Shown here piece after piece: positions 51,255-63,816 of a stretch of 64,000 nt of DNA. Origin of the DNA: Candidatus Fredericiella danica. Lineage in GTDB: Bacteria > Chloroflexota > Anaerolineae > Caldilineales > Caldilineaceae. The DNA lies in contig JADJPH010000039.1 in NCBI GenBank assembly GCA_016713335.1, positions 9,107 to 73,106 on the forward strand, written 5' to 3'. The position numbers were made by a program, and so were the translations under genes. Position 1 is the stretch's first letter, and each line of letters begins with the position of its first letter. The notes under the pieces are model-generated. The model had not been told where the DNA came from. It did not search any database and saw only the letters and a program-made list of their open reading frames with translations.

Positions 51255-52939
51255 GTGTTCTCTCAAAATGATCTCCGGCCGTTTTTCGGACCGCAGGAAT
51301 CGAAATTTTATTCTGAAAACGCCAGCCCTGTCAGCCATCGTTTATCGTTTTCAGCACGAAATTCTGTACAGCAAAGTGGTTCAACTGGCCGCGCTATCGA
51401 CGTGGCGCAGCGTGGCGCAGGAAAAAGCGAGCGGAATGACGTGACGCCGGCGCCAGACCGATCCTGGACCGGCGATGACGTGGTCGGTACTCCTGCAGCC
51501 GAGACGCGTAGGAGCCTCGCACCGGCGGTCAAGACCATTGATCCGCACGATGTATGGCGGCAACTACAGAGTGAACTGGCCATTGAACAGAATGGCGCGC
51601 TGGATCGGTGGATTCACGACACCTGGGTCATCGCCTATGAAGATGGACTCTTCATTGTGGGGCTGCCCGATGCATTTCGATACGACTGGGTTGAAACGCG
51701 CCTGCGTCCAAAGATCAAGCGGAAGCTGGCTGTGATCATGGGGCGCAGTTCGGTGGATGTCCGCTTTCAGGTGCAACCCCGTCCCGTTCAGGATGCGCCA
51801 CAGGCGGCGCCTGCCCCACTCTACGAGCAGCGCGGCGCCGATGAACCGGCTGCAATCGACTTCGCGCGCCCGCAGCGACCGGCTGCACCGGTTGAGCCGG
51901 CCAAGCCCGCGATGACACTTTCGCCAAATGTGAATGTCCGCCACACGTTTGCAAATTTTGTGGTGGGGAGCCATAACAAACTGGCGCATGCGGTGGCAAC
52001 CGCCGTCGCACAACAACCGGGCGGCGCCAGCAATCCGCTCTTTGTCTATGGCGGGGTGGGACTCGGCAAGACGCATCTGCTCCATGCGATCGCAATCCGC
52101 GCCGCGGAACTTGGGTACAACGTCCTCTACGTCACAAGTGAGGAGTTTACAAACGAATTGATCACGGCGATCCGTCACCAGACGACCGATCTGTTCCGCG
52201 CCAAGTACCGGCAAGTCGATCTGCTCCTTATCGATGATATCCAGTTCATCAGCGGCAAGGAATCGACGCAGGAGGAGTTCTTCCACACCTTCAACTATCT
52301 GCATGCGGCCGGAAAGCAGATCGTCATCAGCAGTGACCGCCCGCCCAAGGCATTGGCGACATTGGCTGAGCGTCTGCGCAGCCGTTTTGAAGGGGGATTC
52401 AGACCGATATGCAGGCGCCGGATTTTGAAACACGCGTGGCGATTCTGCAAGAGATTGTGGCGCGCCAGGGTATCCGTGCCCCGCTGGATGTCTTGATGCT
52501 TGTCGCCGAACGGGTGGATAGCAACGTGCGCGAATTGGAAGGTGCGTTCAAGAACCTATGGTTGCAGGTTCAATTGCAGGGGACTGGGTTGAACGTGGCG
52601 GTTGCCAGCGGAATTCTGAACAGCCTGGCGCCCCGGCGCTCAGTCTGCTCACCCACGCGCCTTGTCCAGATCGTGGCTGAGTACTACAACCTGGGGGCGG
52701 ATGACCTCACCGGGCGCAGCCGAATTGCGGCAATTGCCCATGCGCGCCACGTGGCGATGTATTTGCTCCGCAAGGAAAATGGTCTCTCATTGCCGGTGAT
52801 CGGCGATTGCCTCGGCGGGCGCGACCACACGACTGCACGCCACGGTATCGAAAAGATCGAGCGTGAAGTTGAGCATGATGAGACGCTCCGCAACGATGTG
52901 GCGCTGCTGCGCGAACGGATTTATCTTCCCTTTGGCTAG
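51255..52939 (+). CDS. dnaA: Chromosomal replication initiator DnaA (frame broken once)
   Basis: GTG 51255 has AGGAG six bases upstream. After an unusual 90-residue N-terminal extension, domain I ([28 protein letters not shown]), a Pro-rich domain II, and the AAA+ core follow: [20 protein letters not shown], Walker [10 protein letters not shown], Walker [20 protein letters not shown]. Near 52393 a base is missing in GGGGGATTCAG; the other frame resumes [18 protein letters not shown] and ends with domain IV ([15 protein letters not shown]). dnaN is not next; recA is. Confidence 0.95.
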
Positions 52940-53109
52940 AAAGGGATATTAACCTGTTCTTAATCTTCTTTTGCGTGAATGTTGGTTTTGCTGTAAACTG
53001 TGCGCCACGCGATAGCTACAGTGGAATCGTGTTTTTGGATACAGTAAACCTGTTTTGATCGTCTGATCAGCCGCCGCAAGCAGTTCAGGTCGTCGGTTCG
53101 GAGCCAAGC

Positions 53110-54114
53110 ATGAGCAAAGAAGGTCGCCAGAAAGCCCTCGAGACGACCCTGGCGAGCCTGAATAAGCGATATGGCGAAGGCGTCGTCATGCGATTGGGCG
53201 ACGCCAGCCGTCTGAATGTGGAGACCATTCCGACGGGCAGCTTAAGCCTTGACATTGCGCTGGGTGTGGGCGGCATCCCACGTGGACGCGTCATCGAGAT
53301 CTACGGCCCAGAGAGTTCGGGCAAAACCACCCTCTGTCTGCATGTAATTGCGGAGGCGCAGCGCCAAGGGGGTGTCTGTGGCTTCGTCGATGTTGAACAT
53401 GCGCTTGACCCTGCCTACGCCGCCAAAATCGGCGTAGATGTAAACAATCTCTATGTCAGCCAACCGGATACCGGTGAGCAGGCGCTCGAGATTGCGGAGG
53501 CGCTTGTTCGCTCGAATGCCATGGATGTGGTGGTGGTGGATAGTGTGGCGGCGCTCGTGCCGCGCGCTGAGATCGAAGGCGAGATGGGAGATAGTCACGT
53601 TGGCCTGCAGGCGCGCCTGATGAGTCAGGCGCTGCGCAAGCTGACTGGGGCCATCAAGTCAACCAACACTTGCATGATCTTCACCAACCAGTTGCGTCAG
53701 AAGATCGGTGTGATGTTTGGGAATCCGGAGACCACGTCAGGCGGGATGGCGCTGAAGTTCTATGCCAGTGTGCGCCTGGACGTGCGGCGGATTGAAGCGA
53801 TCAAACAGGGTGATGAAGTTGTTGGCAGCCGGACGCGGGTCACCGTCAAGAAAAACAAGGTGGCGGCGCCGTTTCGCACTGCTGAGTTCGACATCATGTA
53901 TAACGAGGGTATCAGCACCGCCGGTGACCTTCTTGATCTGGGCGTCGAGTACGACATCCTCTCCAAACGCGGCGCATACTACCGCTACAACGAGGACACA
54001 ATCGGCCAGGGGCGTGAAGCATGCAAAGCGTATTTGCGCCAGAACCCGTTAGTGATGGCCGAAATCGACAATCTGATTCGTGTAAAGGCCGGATTGCTCA
54101 CGCGTAGCGCCTGA
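53110..54114 (+). CDS. recA: Recombinase RecA
   Basis: 334 residues. [67 protein letters not shown] (Walker A), [75 protein letters not shown], and [35 protein letters not shown]-dependent strand exchange and LexA co-protease. The C-terminal acidic tail is short. I see no obvious LexA operator in the 170 bases upstream. Confidence 0.98.
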   Translation: MSKEGRQKALETTLASLNKRYGEGVVMRLGDASRLNVETIPTGSLSLDIALGVGGIPRGRVIEIYGPESSGKTTLCLHVIAEAQRQGGVCGFVDVEHALDPAYAAKIGVDVNNLYVSQPDTGEQALEIAEALVRSNAMDVVVVDSVAALVPRAEIEGEMGDSHVGLQARLMSQALRKLTGAIKSTNTCMIFTNQLRQKIGVMFGNPETTSGGMALKFYASVRLDVRRIEAIKQGDEVVGSRTRVTVKKNKVAAPFRTAEFDIMYNEGISTAGDLLDLGVEYDILSKRGAYYRYNEDTIGQGREACKAYLRQNPLVMAEIDNLIRVKAGLLTRSA

Positions 54115-54222
54115 CCGAATTGTTTGTGCTGTTGGCGCGTGCTGCCCCAGTTGGCCGCGATTCCACTTGCAGAGATCCTGCGCCGTCCTTCGGTTGACAG
54201 ACCGCTGGGCGCGCACTACTGC

Positions 54223-54252
54223 ACGCTGTAGCGTCATGCTGCGGCGTTTTTT
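54223..54252 (+). terminator. Terminator between recA and rny
   Basis: ACGCTGTAGC-GTCAT-GCTGCGGCGT with two G-U pairs, followed by TTTTTT. Confidence 0.8.
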
Positions 54253-54285
54253 GTTTGTTGAACCAGTCGATGAGGACAACACTGT

Positions 54286-55853
<1,568 letters not shown>

Positions 55854-55878
55854 GTAAGATCCAAAGTAGATTCAAACG

Positions 55879-55913
55879 AGCGGATGGGGATTCAACACCC
55901 CATCCGCTTTTTT
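55879..55913. terminator. Terminator between rny and cdsA
   Basis: AGCGGATGGGG pairs with CCCCATCCGCT around an eight-base loop, followed by six T. Convergent genes flank it. Confidence 0.93.
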
Positions 55914-56775
55914 ATGGGTTCTTGGCGAAGAAGATGAGCGCCTGGTAGATGAAGGGGAGCGTGAAGAGCAGGCTGTCAAGCCGGTCTAGCATACCGCCAT
56001 GCCCGACGAAGAAATTGCCTGTATCCTTGACGCCAACCTGGCGTTTGATCATGCTGATGGAAAGGTCACCGAAAAGGGCAAGGATGCCAGCCAAAAACCC
56101 GATGATGGCGCCGAAGAGCGGCCCGATGCCAACCGGAAGCGCCCACGCCAGGAACGCGCCGGCGAGTGTGGCTGCCACCCAGCCACCGATCGTCCCCTCC
56201 CAGGTTTTCTTCGGGCTCAGCCTTGGCCAGAGCTTCCGCTTGCCCTTGAAGACCCCGGTGAAGTAGGCCGCCGAGTCGTTTGCCCATGTTACCAGGAAGC
56301 CGAACAGCACGTACCAGAAGCCATTCGGCAGAAAACGCAAGGCCACGACCTGGCCAAGCGTCACCCCAAGAAAAATCGCGCCGATGCTGGTTGCCATCCA
56401 CGTATTGATTGGTTTGTCGACGATGAACAGACTGTAGGTCAGCGTGACGATGAAACCGGCAATCAGCACGGATGCCGTCGGGAAGGAAATGAGCTGCACC
56501 AACTTCACGGTTGGCTCAGTCAGGATCCCTGTGATGGAAATCGAGGAACGCTGCACCAACGATGCGTCCCAACCCGACAGGAAGAGCATCACGGCCCAGG
56601 GTACGCCGATCCAGATCGATGGGTTGTAGCCGCCAACGCGCAGCATGTAGAACATTTCAAGGCTGCTGAGGACCGTAATGACGACGCCCAGTGCCAATCC
56701 CCAGATCCCGCCCAGATAAATTGGTATCACCACGATGGGGATGGCAATCAGTGCTGCTATGATTCGCGTACGCAC
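55912..56775 (-). CDS. cdsA: Phosphatidate cytidylyltransferase
   Basis: Makes CDP-diacylglycerol from phosphatidate and CTP; integral membrane enzyme. 287 residues with about seven helices and the C-terminal signature [40 protein letters not shown], plus [12 protein letters not shown] and [12 protein letters not shown]. The usual P of the PGHGG motif is V. It is the last gene of the rpsB-tsf-pyrH-frr-uppS-cdsA series. Confidence 0.96.
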   Translation of the reverse strand: MRTRIIAALIAIPIVVIPIYLGGIWGLALGVVITVLSSLEMFYMLRVGGYNPSIWIGVPWAVMLFLSGWDASLVQRSSISITGILTEPTVKLVQLISFPTASVLIAGFIVTLTYSLFIVDKPINTWMATSIGAIFLGVTLGQVVALRFLPNGFWYVLFGFLVTWANDSAAYFTGVFKGKRKLWPRLSPKKTWEGTIGGWVAATLAGAFLAWALPVGIGPLFGAIIGFLAGILALFGDLSISMIKRQVGVKDTGNFFVGHGGMLDRLDSLLFTLPFIYQALIFFAKNP

Positions 56776-56816
56776 AGGTTCACTTGCTCTCGAGTTAAGC
56801 GCTTGTGGTCGGTGAG

Positions 56817-57557
56817 CTACTTCTGGAGGACGCGTCCAAATCTGCGTTCTCGGTGATTGTACTCAATAAATGCCTTGTCGAGTTCGACTTCATCGAACTC
56901 CGGCCAGTAGGTTGGGGTGGTGTAGTATTCTGCGTACGCTGCCTGCCAGATCAAGAAGTTGCTGAGGCGCCACTCGCCCCCTGTGCGGATGATCAGATCT
57001 GGGTCAGGGATGCCGCCGGTATAGAGGTAGCTGCTAAATAGATCTTCCGTCACTGCGTCCGGCTCAACGCGATCCTGCATCATGTGGCGCACTGCATCGA
57101 TGATTTCCGCGCGACCACCATAGTTGAAGGCCACATTCAAGACAATCCGATCATTGTCTTTTGTCACCTCGAGCGCGTTGCGGATCTGCTTCTGGAGATG
57201 TGGGTTAATGCCCTCCATGCGCCCGCTATGCAAGATGCGGACCCCGTTCTTATTCAGTTCCTTGAGTTGGCGCTGGATTGTCAGGCCAAGCAGGCGCATC
57301 AGCCCACTGACCTCTTCCTGTGGGCGTTTCCAGTTTTCCGTCGAAAACGCATAGACGGTCAGCACTTTGACGCCGCGGCGCACGCAGTGCTCCAGAATGC
57401 GTTTGATATTGTCCACACCTGCCTGGTGACCGGCGATGCGGGGCAGGCCGCGCGCTTGCGCCCAACGGCCGTTGCCATCCATGATGATTCCTAGGTGATA
57501 GGGTACCGCGGTTATTTCGGAGACGTCGTCCCCACCGGTGCTCACTTCATCGTTCAC
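56817..57557 (-). CDS. uppS: Isoprenyl transferase (undecaprenyl diphosphate synthase)
   Basis: cis-prenyltransferase making undecaprenyl-PP for cell-wall synthesis. 246 residues: [27 protein letters not shown] (catalytic Asp), [65 protein letters not shown]. All substrate-binding motifs intact. An eight-base gap separates it from frr. Confidence 0.97.
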   Translation of the reverse strand: MNDEVSTGGDDVSEITAVPYHLGIIMDGNGRWAQARGLPRIAGHQAGVDNIKRILEHCVRRGVKVLTVYAFSTENWKRPQEEVSGLMRLLGLTIQRQLKELNKNGVRILHSGRMEGINPHLQKQIRNALEVTKDNDRIVLNVAFNYGGRAEIIDAVRHMMQDRVEPDAVTEDLFSSYLYTGGIPDPDLIIRTGGEWRLSNFLIWQAAYAEYYTTPTYWPEFDEVELDKAFIEYNHRERRFGRVLQK

Positions 57558-57565
57558 GAATACTC

Positions 57566-58123
57566 CTAGACCGTCATGATCTCTTTGTCTTTTTCCTTGA
57601 TGATCTGGTCAACCTGTTCGATGTAGTGGTCGGTGCGCTCCTGCACTTGTTCTTGGCCACGCTTGAGGTCATCTTCGGAGATGAGGTGTTCTTTTTCAAG
57701 ATCACGCATATCCTGAATGGCATCGCGGCGGATGTTGCGGATGCTGACGCGTGCCTCTTCACCGCGCTTGTTAACGACCTTGGTTAACTCGCGGCGGCGT
57801 TCCTCGTTCAGGGGCGGAATGTTCAGCCGGATGCTCTGGCCGTCATTGTTCGGTGTCAATCTAAGATCTGACTCCGAGATCGCCTTCTCGATCGCTTTGA
57901 TATCGCCACGTGCATGGGGGCGAATGAGAATCTGTTGCGGTTCAGGCACGCTGATCGTCGCGAGTTGAAGGAGTGGCGTGGGCGCGCCATAGTATTCAAC
58001 ATGCAAGTGTTCGACCAGGGCCGGCGAGGCGCGTCCCGTGCGAATCGCCATCAAATCATGGCGCAACGCCTCGATGGTTTTTTCCATGCGGTCATGACTA
58101 TCAGCCAGGACTTCCTTGATCAT
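57566..58123 (-). CDS. frr: Ribosome recycling factor
   Basis: 185 residues. [62 protein letters not shown] and [35 protein letters not shown] are diagnostic. Splits post-termination ribosomes with EF-G. AAAGGAG precedes the ATG. A possible own promoter TTTTCA-17-TACAAT lies on the minus strand near 58200-58230. Confidence 0.98.
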   Translation of the reverse strand: MIKEVLADSHDRMEKTIEALRHDLMAIRTGRASPALVEHLHVEYYGAPTPLLQLATISVPEPQQILIRPHARGDIKAIEKAISESDLRLTPNNDGQSIRLNIPPLNEERRRELTKVVNKRGEEARVSIRNIRRDAIQDMRDLEKEHLISEDDLKRGQEQVQERTDHYIEQVDQIIKEKDKEIMTV

Positions 58124-58281
58124 CGCAGTTGCTCCTTTGTGGAGGGCGCGATCAATGCGGATCGCGCGATTGCGGAATTGAAGCTAGTTGGGATGTATAA
58201 ATGCCATTGTAACAAATTATGCCGGATGTGAAAACCGCGGGAGATGGAGGTGCGGGGTCCCGCCGGCGTAGTCTGTCGGTT

Positions 58282-58320
58282 GCGATGCGACCTTGTCGCT
58301 GGGGCGCATGGCCGCATCGC
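58282..58320 (-). other. Hairpin between pyrH and frr
   Basis: On the minus strand GCGATGCGGCC and GGTCGCATCGC pair over 11 bases with one G-U pair. No T run follows; it could attenuate or process the pyrH-frr transcript. Confidence 0.5.
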
Positions 58321-58331
58321 ACCGGCGCCAT

Positions 58332-59051
58332 CTAGGACGTAATCGTAGTGCCAACCGGCTGGCCCAGAACGGCCTGCTCCAGGGCGCCTTCCTGCCAAAG
58401 ATTCAGCACCATGATGGGCAGATCATTATCCATGCACATCGCCATCGCCGTGCTGTCCATCACGCCAACTCGCATATTGAGCGCGTCAATATAAGTCAGG
58501 TGTTCAAAGCGTTTCGCATCGGTGTTCTTCTTTGGATCTTTGTCATACACGGCGTCGACCTTGGTGGCTTTGATCAAAATATCGGCGTCAATTTCCATGG
58601 CGCGCAGTGAAGCCGCGGTGTCGGTGGTGAAATATGGATTGCCGGTGCCGGCGCCAAAGATGATGACACGGCCCTTCTCCAGATGCCGGATCGCCCGGCG
58701 CTGAATGTACGGCTCGGCGACTGCGCGCACCTCGATGCCGGTCATGACCCGTGTCGGCATGCCCATGCGCTCAAGTGCATCCTGCAATGCGAGCGAATTC
58801 ATCACGGTGGCCAGCATCCCCATATGGTCGGCGGTCACGCGTTCCATGCCGTGGTCGAGGCCATCTTGTTTGCCGCGCCACAAGTTGCCACCGCCGATCA
58901 CGATCGCTACCTGCACACCCAGATTGACGACTTCGACCACTTTGCGCGCCAGGAACTCAGCCATACGCGGATTGATGCCAAATCCACCCTCGCCGGCCAG
59001 GGACTCGCCACCTAGTTTCAACAGAACGCGACGATATTTCAGCTCTGCCAT
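58332..59051 (-). CDS. pyrH: UMP kinase
   Basis: 239 residues of the amino acid kinase fold: [98 protein letters not shown] and [13 protein letters not shown] [20 protein letters not shown]. Phosphorylates UMP to UDP. Confidence 0.98.
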   Translation of the reverse strand: MAELKYRRVLLKLGGESLAGEGGFGINPRMAEFLARKVVEVVNLGVQVAIVIGGGNLWRGKQDGLDHGMERVTADHMGMLATVMNSLALQDALERMGMPTRVMTGIEVRAVAEPYIQRRAIRHLEKGRVIIFGAGTGNPYFTTDTAASLRAMEIDADILIKATKVDAVYDKDPKKNTDAKRFEHLTYIDALNMRVGVMDSTAMAMCMDNDLPIMVLNLWQEGALEQAVLGQPVGTTITS

Positions 59052-59077
59052 ATCAGTGTCCTCTCTGCAAGACAGAA

Positions 59078-59106
59078 ATGCCCAGCTTTGTCGCTGGGCA
59101 TTTTTT
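59078..59106. terminator. Hairpin terminator between tsf and pyrH
   Basis: ATGCCCAGC-TTTGTC-GCTGGGCAT, nine perfect pairs. T6 lies on the + strand side and TTTCTGTC on the minus side, so it acts better on the plus strand but may partly terminate rpsB-tsf transcription. Confidence 0.75.
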
Positions 59107-59119
59107 GCTACCGTCCGGC

Positions 59120-59716
59120 TTAGCCGCCGATCTCCAGGCGGGCGAAACGCCTTACTTTGATGTTCTCGCCAAGGGAGGCGATGCTGCTTGTCAGCAGATC
59201 CTGGACCTTGATATCCGGATCTTTGATGAACGGCTGCTCAAGCAAGACCACTTCGCTGTACCACTTGTCCAGTTTGCCGTCGATAATCTTGTCGACCACC
59301 TGCGCCGGCTTGCCGCTGTTGGCCATCTGTTCGCGGTAGATTTCACGCTCCTTGGCCACAAGTTCTGCCGGCACCTCTTCACGGGTGACCCATTGTGGGC
59401 GCGCCGCAGTAATATGCATCGCCACGTCATGCACCAACTGTTGGAACTGTTCCGTGCGGGCGACGAAATCTGATTCGCAGTTCACTTCCACGAGCGTGGC
59501 AACCCGGCTGCCGGCATGCACGTAGTTGCCGATCAAGCCTTCATTGGCATCGCGGCTTGCCTTCTTGGCGGCTGTCGCCAACCCTTTTTTGCGCAGCACT
59601 TCCACGGCGGCCTCAAAATCGCCGTTGGAATCCGCCAGGGCCTTTTTGCAGTCTAGAACGCCGGCACTGGTTGCCTCGCGCAGTAATTTGACTTGTTCTG
59701 CGGTAATCTCAGCCAT
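59120..59716 (-). CDS. tsf: Elongation factor Ts
   Basis: 198 residues from ATG 59716 ([45 protein letters not shown]). [46 protein letters not shown] is the core signature. It belongs to the short EF-Ts class that lacks most of the second core subdomain, as in Thermus and many Chloroflexota. Nucleotide exchange factor for EF-Tu. Confidence 0.97.
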   Translation of the reverse strand: MAEITAEQVKLLREATSAGVLDCKKALADSNGDFEAAVEVLRKKGLATAAKKASRDANEGLIGNYVHAGSRVATLVEVNCESDFVARTEQFQQLVHDVAMHITAARPQWVTREEVPAELVAKEREIYREQMANSGKPAQVVDKIIDGKLDKWYSEVVLLEQPFIKDPDIKVQDLLTSSIASLGENIKVRRFARLEIGG

Positions 59717-59825
59717 TTCGTTTCTCCTCAATCAGTGACACCGATCGATCTAGTGGCGGGTCTGCCTGGAGACAACTACCAGCCAGACCCGCATTGTTCG
59801 TCAAGGCGTTGCCTGCCCCACAGGG

Positions 59826-60743
59826 CTATACGGGCTCTTCGTCGTCAAAGGAAGCAACTGTCCGCAAGGGCTCAATCTCTTCCGCTTCTTCTTCGAATTC
59901 CTCAACCTCGGCAAGTTCTTCCACAATCTCATCGGCGATGCCGAACTCTTCGGCGTCGTCAATGGACTGCAGTTTTGCCAACACGCTTGGGCCAAGGTAT
60001 TGCTCCATGCCCGCAAGCTCACGCCGGCTGACCTGGCCGGTTTCGGCTTGCTCAACCTCGCGAATCCGCATCCCTTCTTCGGCGGAGTCGGCGATGGCGC
60101 CAACCATTAGCTTCACGGCGCGGATCGCATCGTCGTTGCTCGGAATCACGTAGTTGACCTGATCCGGATTGGAATTCGTGTCGACCATGGCGATGATCGG
60201 AATTCCCAACTTGTTCGCCTCGTCGACTGCCAGCGCTTCAACGTTGGTGTCAACCACGAAGATCATATTGGGTAGACGCCGCATGGTCTTCAGACCACCG
60301 ATCCGGCGGTTGAGCTTGTCAACTTCGCGCTGTAGCGACAGCCGTTCTTTCTTCGGCAGGTTGCGGAATTCACCGGCATCCATGCGCCGCTCCATTTGGA
60401 GCAGGTACTGGATCCGCTGGTAGATCGTCACCCAGTTGGTCAAAGTGCCACCCAACCAGCGCTGATTGACATAGGGCATCCCGGCGCGCAGGGCTTCCTG
60501 TTCGACGGTGGCCTGCGCCTGGCGCTTGGTGCCGACAAACAGCACTGTGCCGCTTTTCGCAACGGTTTCGCGCACCACGTCTGATGCCTTGTTGAGGGCC
60601 TGGACGGTCTGCTGCAAGTCAATGATATGAATGCCGCTGCGTTCGGTGAAGATGTACGGACGCATCTTGGGATTCCAGCGGCGAGTCCGGTGGCCAAAGT
60701 GAACACCAGCCTCCAAGAGTTGCTTCATCGTGACGTTTGCCAT
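59826..60743 (-). CDS. rpsB: 30S ribosomal protein S2 with acidic C-terminal extension
   Basis: 305 residues; family members are usually 230-260. Core: [110 protein letters not shown]. After about residue 235 follows a strongly acidic tail with [19 protein letters not shown] and [10 protein letters not shown]. Head of the rpsB-tsf-pyrH-frr-uppS-cdsA series. Confidence 0.97.
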   Translation of the reverse strand: MANVTMKQLLEAGVHFGHRTRRWNPKMRPYIFTERSGIHIIDLQQTVQALNKASDVVRETVAKSGTVLFVGTKRQAQATVEQEALRAGMPYVNQRWLGGTLTNWVTIYQRIQYLLQMERRMDAGEFRNLPKKERLSLQREVDKLNRRIGGLKTMRRLPNMIFVVDTNVEALAVDEANKLGIPIIAMVDTNSNPDQVNYVIPSNDDAIRAVKLMVGAIADSAEEGMRIREVEQAETGQVSRRELAGMEQYLGPSVLAKLQSIDDAEEFGIADEIVEELAEVEEFEEEAEEIEPLRTVASFDDEEPV

Positions 60744-60880
60744 ACTGACTCCTGTTTTGGGTTACTGCTTCCGCCTTCCTCATTCTGTGGATCTACCCAC
60801 GAGATCGTACTCGTTGGCACCCTATCCGCCAGTCAGAAGGCGTGAAGAATTGTTATATGGCGCACACGCGCCAAGCGGAA

Positions 60881-60910
60881 ATGATAGCATAAGGGAGGGG
60901 GGGAGATCAA
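60881..60910 (-). promoter_or_regulatory. Putative rpsB promoter
   Basis: On the minus strand TTGATC (60910-60905), 18-base spacer and TATCAT (60886-60881), 138 bases before rpsB. The rest of the 60744-60951 gap shows no gene. Confidence 0.5.
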
Positions 60911-60951
60911 ACTTGGAGGGGGGTGAATCGACTCGTGTTTCGTATCACGTA

Positions 60952-61674
60952 TCACGCATCATTCTGATTTTTTTCAAAATTCACAAACCGATAGCCGAGC
61001 CCGCGCTCGGTGAAGATGTATTTCGGGTCCGCCGGGTTTTCTTCGATCTTCTGGCGCAGATAGGTGATGTAGAGACGCAGTAGATGATGGTCGTTGATGT
61101 ATTCATGGCCCCAGACCTTGGTCAAGAGCGTTTCATGCGGCACCACCCAGCCGGCGTTCTGGATCAGGTGATAGAGTAACCGGTACTCGGTCGGCCGCAG
61201 GCTTACCCGTTCGCCATTCACGATCGCCTGGCGGCGCTGCAGGTCGACCTGCAAACGTTCGTCGACCGTGACGATTTGATCTTCGGGCCGGCCTTGCTGT
61301 TCGAGCCGGCGCAGCACGGCCCGGATCCGGCTTGACAACTCGCGTGGGCTGAATGGCTTGGTGATGTAGTCGTCGGCGCCGAGGTCCAGACCTTTGATCC
61401 GATCGTCTTCTTCCGAACGAACGGTGAGCATAATGACCGCCGCGTCGCTTACTTCACGAATCCGCCGCAAGGTTTCAAATCCATCCATCCCCGGCATTTC
61501 GACGTCAAGCAAAACCAGATCGGGCTGGTGATCCCGCACTTTCTCAAGGGCTTGGAAGCCGTTATTGGCTTCCAATGTCAGATAGCCTTCGAGGTCAAGG
61601 TTCATTTTGACAAAGCGCACCATGCGCGGCTCGTCATCGACGACAAGTACTGTCTTCTTGGGTTGGTTCGCCAT
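60952..61674 (-). CDS. OmpR/PhoB-type response regulator
   Basis: 240 residues from ATG 61674 ([17 protein letters not shown]). Receiver domain with acidic pocket DDE, phospho-acceptor Asp in [12 protein letters not shown], Thr in [11 protein letters not shown] and Lys in DYITKPF; then a winged-helix DNA-binding domain ([72 protein letters not shown]). No histidine kinase is adjacent. It is divergent from the Ser/Thr kinase. Confidence 0.95.
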   Translation of the reverse strand: MANQPKKTVLVVDDEPRMVRFVKMNLDLEGYLTLEANNGFQALEKVRDHQPDLVLLDVEMPGMDGFETLRRIREVSDAAVIMLTVRSEEDDRIKGLDLGADDYITKPFSPRELSSRIRAVLRRLEQQGRPEDQIVTVDERLQVDLQRRQAIVNGERVSLRPTEYRLLYHLIQNAGWVVPHETLLTKVWGHEYINDHHLLRLYITYLRQKIEENPADPKYIFTERGLGYRFVNFEKNQNDA

Positions 61675-61830
61675 GAGAATATCGTTACAATGGATGTGTT
61701 CGTCTGGCTGTGCCCGGCGTGGTCCTATGGATTGCAGCAAACGGCTGCTCGCAATCCTCCGGGTACGGTTGCATTATACCATCGTTGCCGGTTGTGGCTC
61801 GCATCGCAAAAGGTCCCTGCATCCTCGTCT

Positions 61831-63804
61831 ATGACACTTACGGCCGGGCTTCTCCTGCATGAACGCTACCGCATCAATCACCTGATCGCGCGGGGCGGCT
61901 TTGGCGCCGTGTACCTCGCGTACGACATCACCTTGCAGCGCACCTGTGCGGTCAAAGAAAACCTCGCCTCTGAAGCGGCTGCACAGACCCAGTTTGAGCA
62001 GGAAGCGCTCATTCTGGCCCGTCTACACCATCCAAATCTACCGCGCGTCATTGACCATTTTGTCATCCAGGATCAGGGCCAATACCTGGTCATGGACTAT
62101 GTCGAAGGTAAGAATCTGGCCGAGATCATGCGCATTCAGGGGCATCCGTTTGCACAGATCGACGCGATTCCCATTGCGTTGGAAGTATGCGCTGCGCTCC
62201 AATATCTTCATAGCCAGCAGCCCCCGATCATCCATCGCGATATCAAGCCGCAGAACATCATTATCACGCCTTCAGATCGGGTGATGTTGGTGGACTTTGG
62301 CCTGTCGAAAGTGCTTGCCCAAGATGTTGTGACCGTCCCCGGAGCACGCGGCATGACGCCCGGTTATTCAGCGCCCGAGCAATATGGTCTGGCGCCCACG
62401 GAGCCCGCAAGCGATGTTTACGCGCTGGGCGCCACCCTGTATACCATGTTGACAGGGCAACGACCGCCCGATGCACTGCGCCGTCTTACCGAAGATTTGC
62501 CGGTGCCCTCGCTCCGCACCTTCAACACCACGGTGACACCCCAGGTGGAGCGCTCCGTGATGGCCGCGCTTGAGCCTTCCGTGACGCGCCGTCTGCCGAC
62601 CGTGGAAGCCTTCAGCACCCAGTTGACGAAATCGTCCAGGGTGGGAGGAGCAAGTCGTGCTCGGCGTGTATGGCTGGTGGCAATGGCATTGGGTCTGGTT
62701 GTCTTCGTGGGCGTGCCAGTTGTCACGGCGTTGGGACAGCGCCTGCTGCAACCAACGAAGCCGGTCGCCACACCCACGACTTCGGAGCGTGCAGACCAGC
62801 AACCGCCACCCGTAGCGTCTGCCGCTGTGCGGCCACGATCCCGTCTGGCGAGCCGTCTGCGTGATGAAGGCGCAACCTTACCATCGCCGACGCCCGCGCC
62901 GTCGCCAACACAGGGGAATACGCCAACCGCCGTTGTGGTTGCAGTGCAAATCCCAGTTGCAACCGAAACTGCGACGGCCACCGCAACGCCAGCTCCGACG
63001 CCGTTGGGCGGGGGCAGGCGCGTGGCATTCGTATCGGATGTCGACGGTAATCAGGAAATCTACGTGGCAAGCAACGCCGGCTCCGAACTTACCAACGTGA
63101 CTAACCATCCGTCAGACGATGCGATCCCGGCCTGGTCCCCAGATGGCAGGCTTCTGGCGTTCGAAAGCAACCGCGACGGTAACTGGGAGATCTATGTGAT
63201 GGATCCCACCGTTGGGGAGGCTGTGCGGGTTACAAACGATCCGGCGGAGGACCATGATCCGGATTGGTCGCCTGATGGGCGCAGCCTGCTCTTTCATTCG
63301 AATCGAAGTGGCGTCTGGCAACTCTACACCCTGGAACTTGAAACGGGCGATATCAAGTCGATCACGCAGGATCCAGCCGGCGCATGGGGTGGGTCCTGGT
63401 CACCCGATGGGTTGTTCATCACCTACTCGCAGAATTACCCTGGCCCCGCCGAAATCTATACCATCGGCATCGACGGCACCAATCCGGTGAATCTGACGAA
63501 CAGCCGCGATCATGAGAGTGCTGTACACTGGTCACCAAACGGGGAGCGTCTGGTATTCTATTCAGAGCGTGACGGCAACCGGGAAATCTATTCGATGCGG
63601 CCCGATGGGAGCGCTCAGACGCGCTTGACGTCCGATCCCGCCAACGATAGATTGGCAAACTGGTCTCTGGACGGCGCTCATCTGGTGTTTACCAGCAACC
63701 GGGCCGGCAGCGACGATTTGTATATACTTGACCCGGCGACCGGAGCGGTCAATCCGCTCCTTCAGCGGGCGGGGAATGACAGCAGTCCTGACTGGGGACC
63801 CTAG
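61831..63804 (+). CDS. Receptor-like Ser/Thr protein kinase with PD40 beta-propeller
   Basis: 657 residues from ATG 61831. Kinase domain (about 10-270): glycine loop IARGGFGAVYLA, Lys in CAVKEN, IIHRDIKPQNIII, VDFGLSK, PGYSAPEQYG, SDVYALGATLYTMLTGQRPPD. Then a membrane helix (VWLVAMALGLVVFVGVPVVTAL), a Pro/Thr linker, and about six WD40/TolB-like PD40 repeats (RVAFVSDVDGNQEIYV, PAWSPDGRLLAFESNRDGNWEIYVMD, DPDWSPDGRSLLFHSNRSG). Probably senses an external ligand or envelope state. The FHA gene follows by 12 bases. Confidence 0.93.
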   Translation: MTLTAGLLLHERYRINHLIARGGFGAVYLAYDITLQRTCAVKENLASEAAAQTQFEQEALILARLHHPNLPRVIDHFVIQDQGQYLVMDYVEGKNLAEIMRIQGHPFAQIDAIPIALEVCAALQYLHSQQPPIIHRDIKPQNIIITPSDRVMLVDFGLSKVLAQDVVTVPGARGMTPGYSAPEQYGLAPTEPASDVYALGATLYTMLTGQRPPDALRRLTEDLPVPSLRTFNTTVTPQVERSVMAALEPSVTRRLPTVEAFSTQLTKSSRVGGASRARRVWLVAMALGLVVFVGVPVVTALGQRLLQPTKPVATPTTSERADQQPPPVASAAVRPRSRLASRLRDEGATLPSPTPAPSPTQGNTPTAVVVAVQIPVATETATATATPAPTPLGGGRRVAFVSDVDGNQEIYVASNAGSELTNVTNHPSDDAIPAWSPDGRLLAFESNRDGNWEIYVMDPTVGEAVRVTNDPAEDHDPDWSPDGRSLLFHSNRSGVWQLYTLELETGDIKSITQDPAGAWGGSWSPDGLFITYSQNYPGPAEIYTIGIDGTNPVNLTNSRDHESAVHWSPNGERLVFYSERDGNREIYSMRPDGSAQTRLTSDPANDRLANWSLDGAHLVFTSNRAGSDDLYILDPATGAVNPLLQRAGNDSSPDWGP

Positions 63805-63816
63805 AGGAGCGTGACG

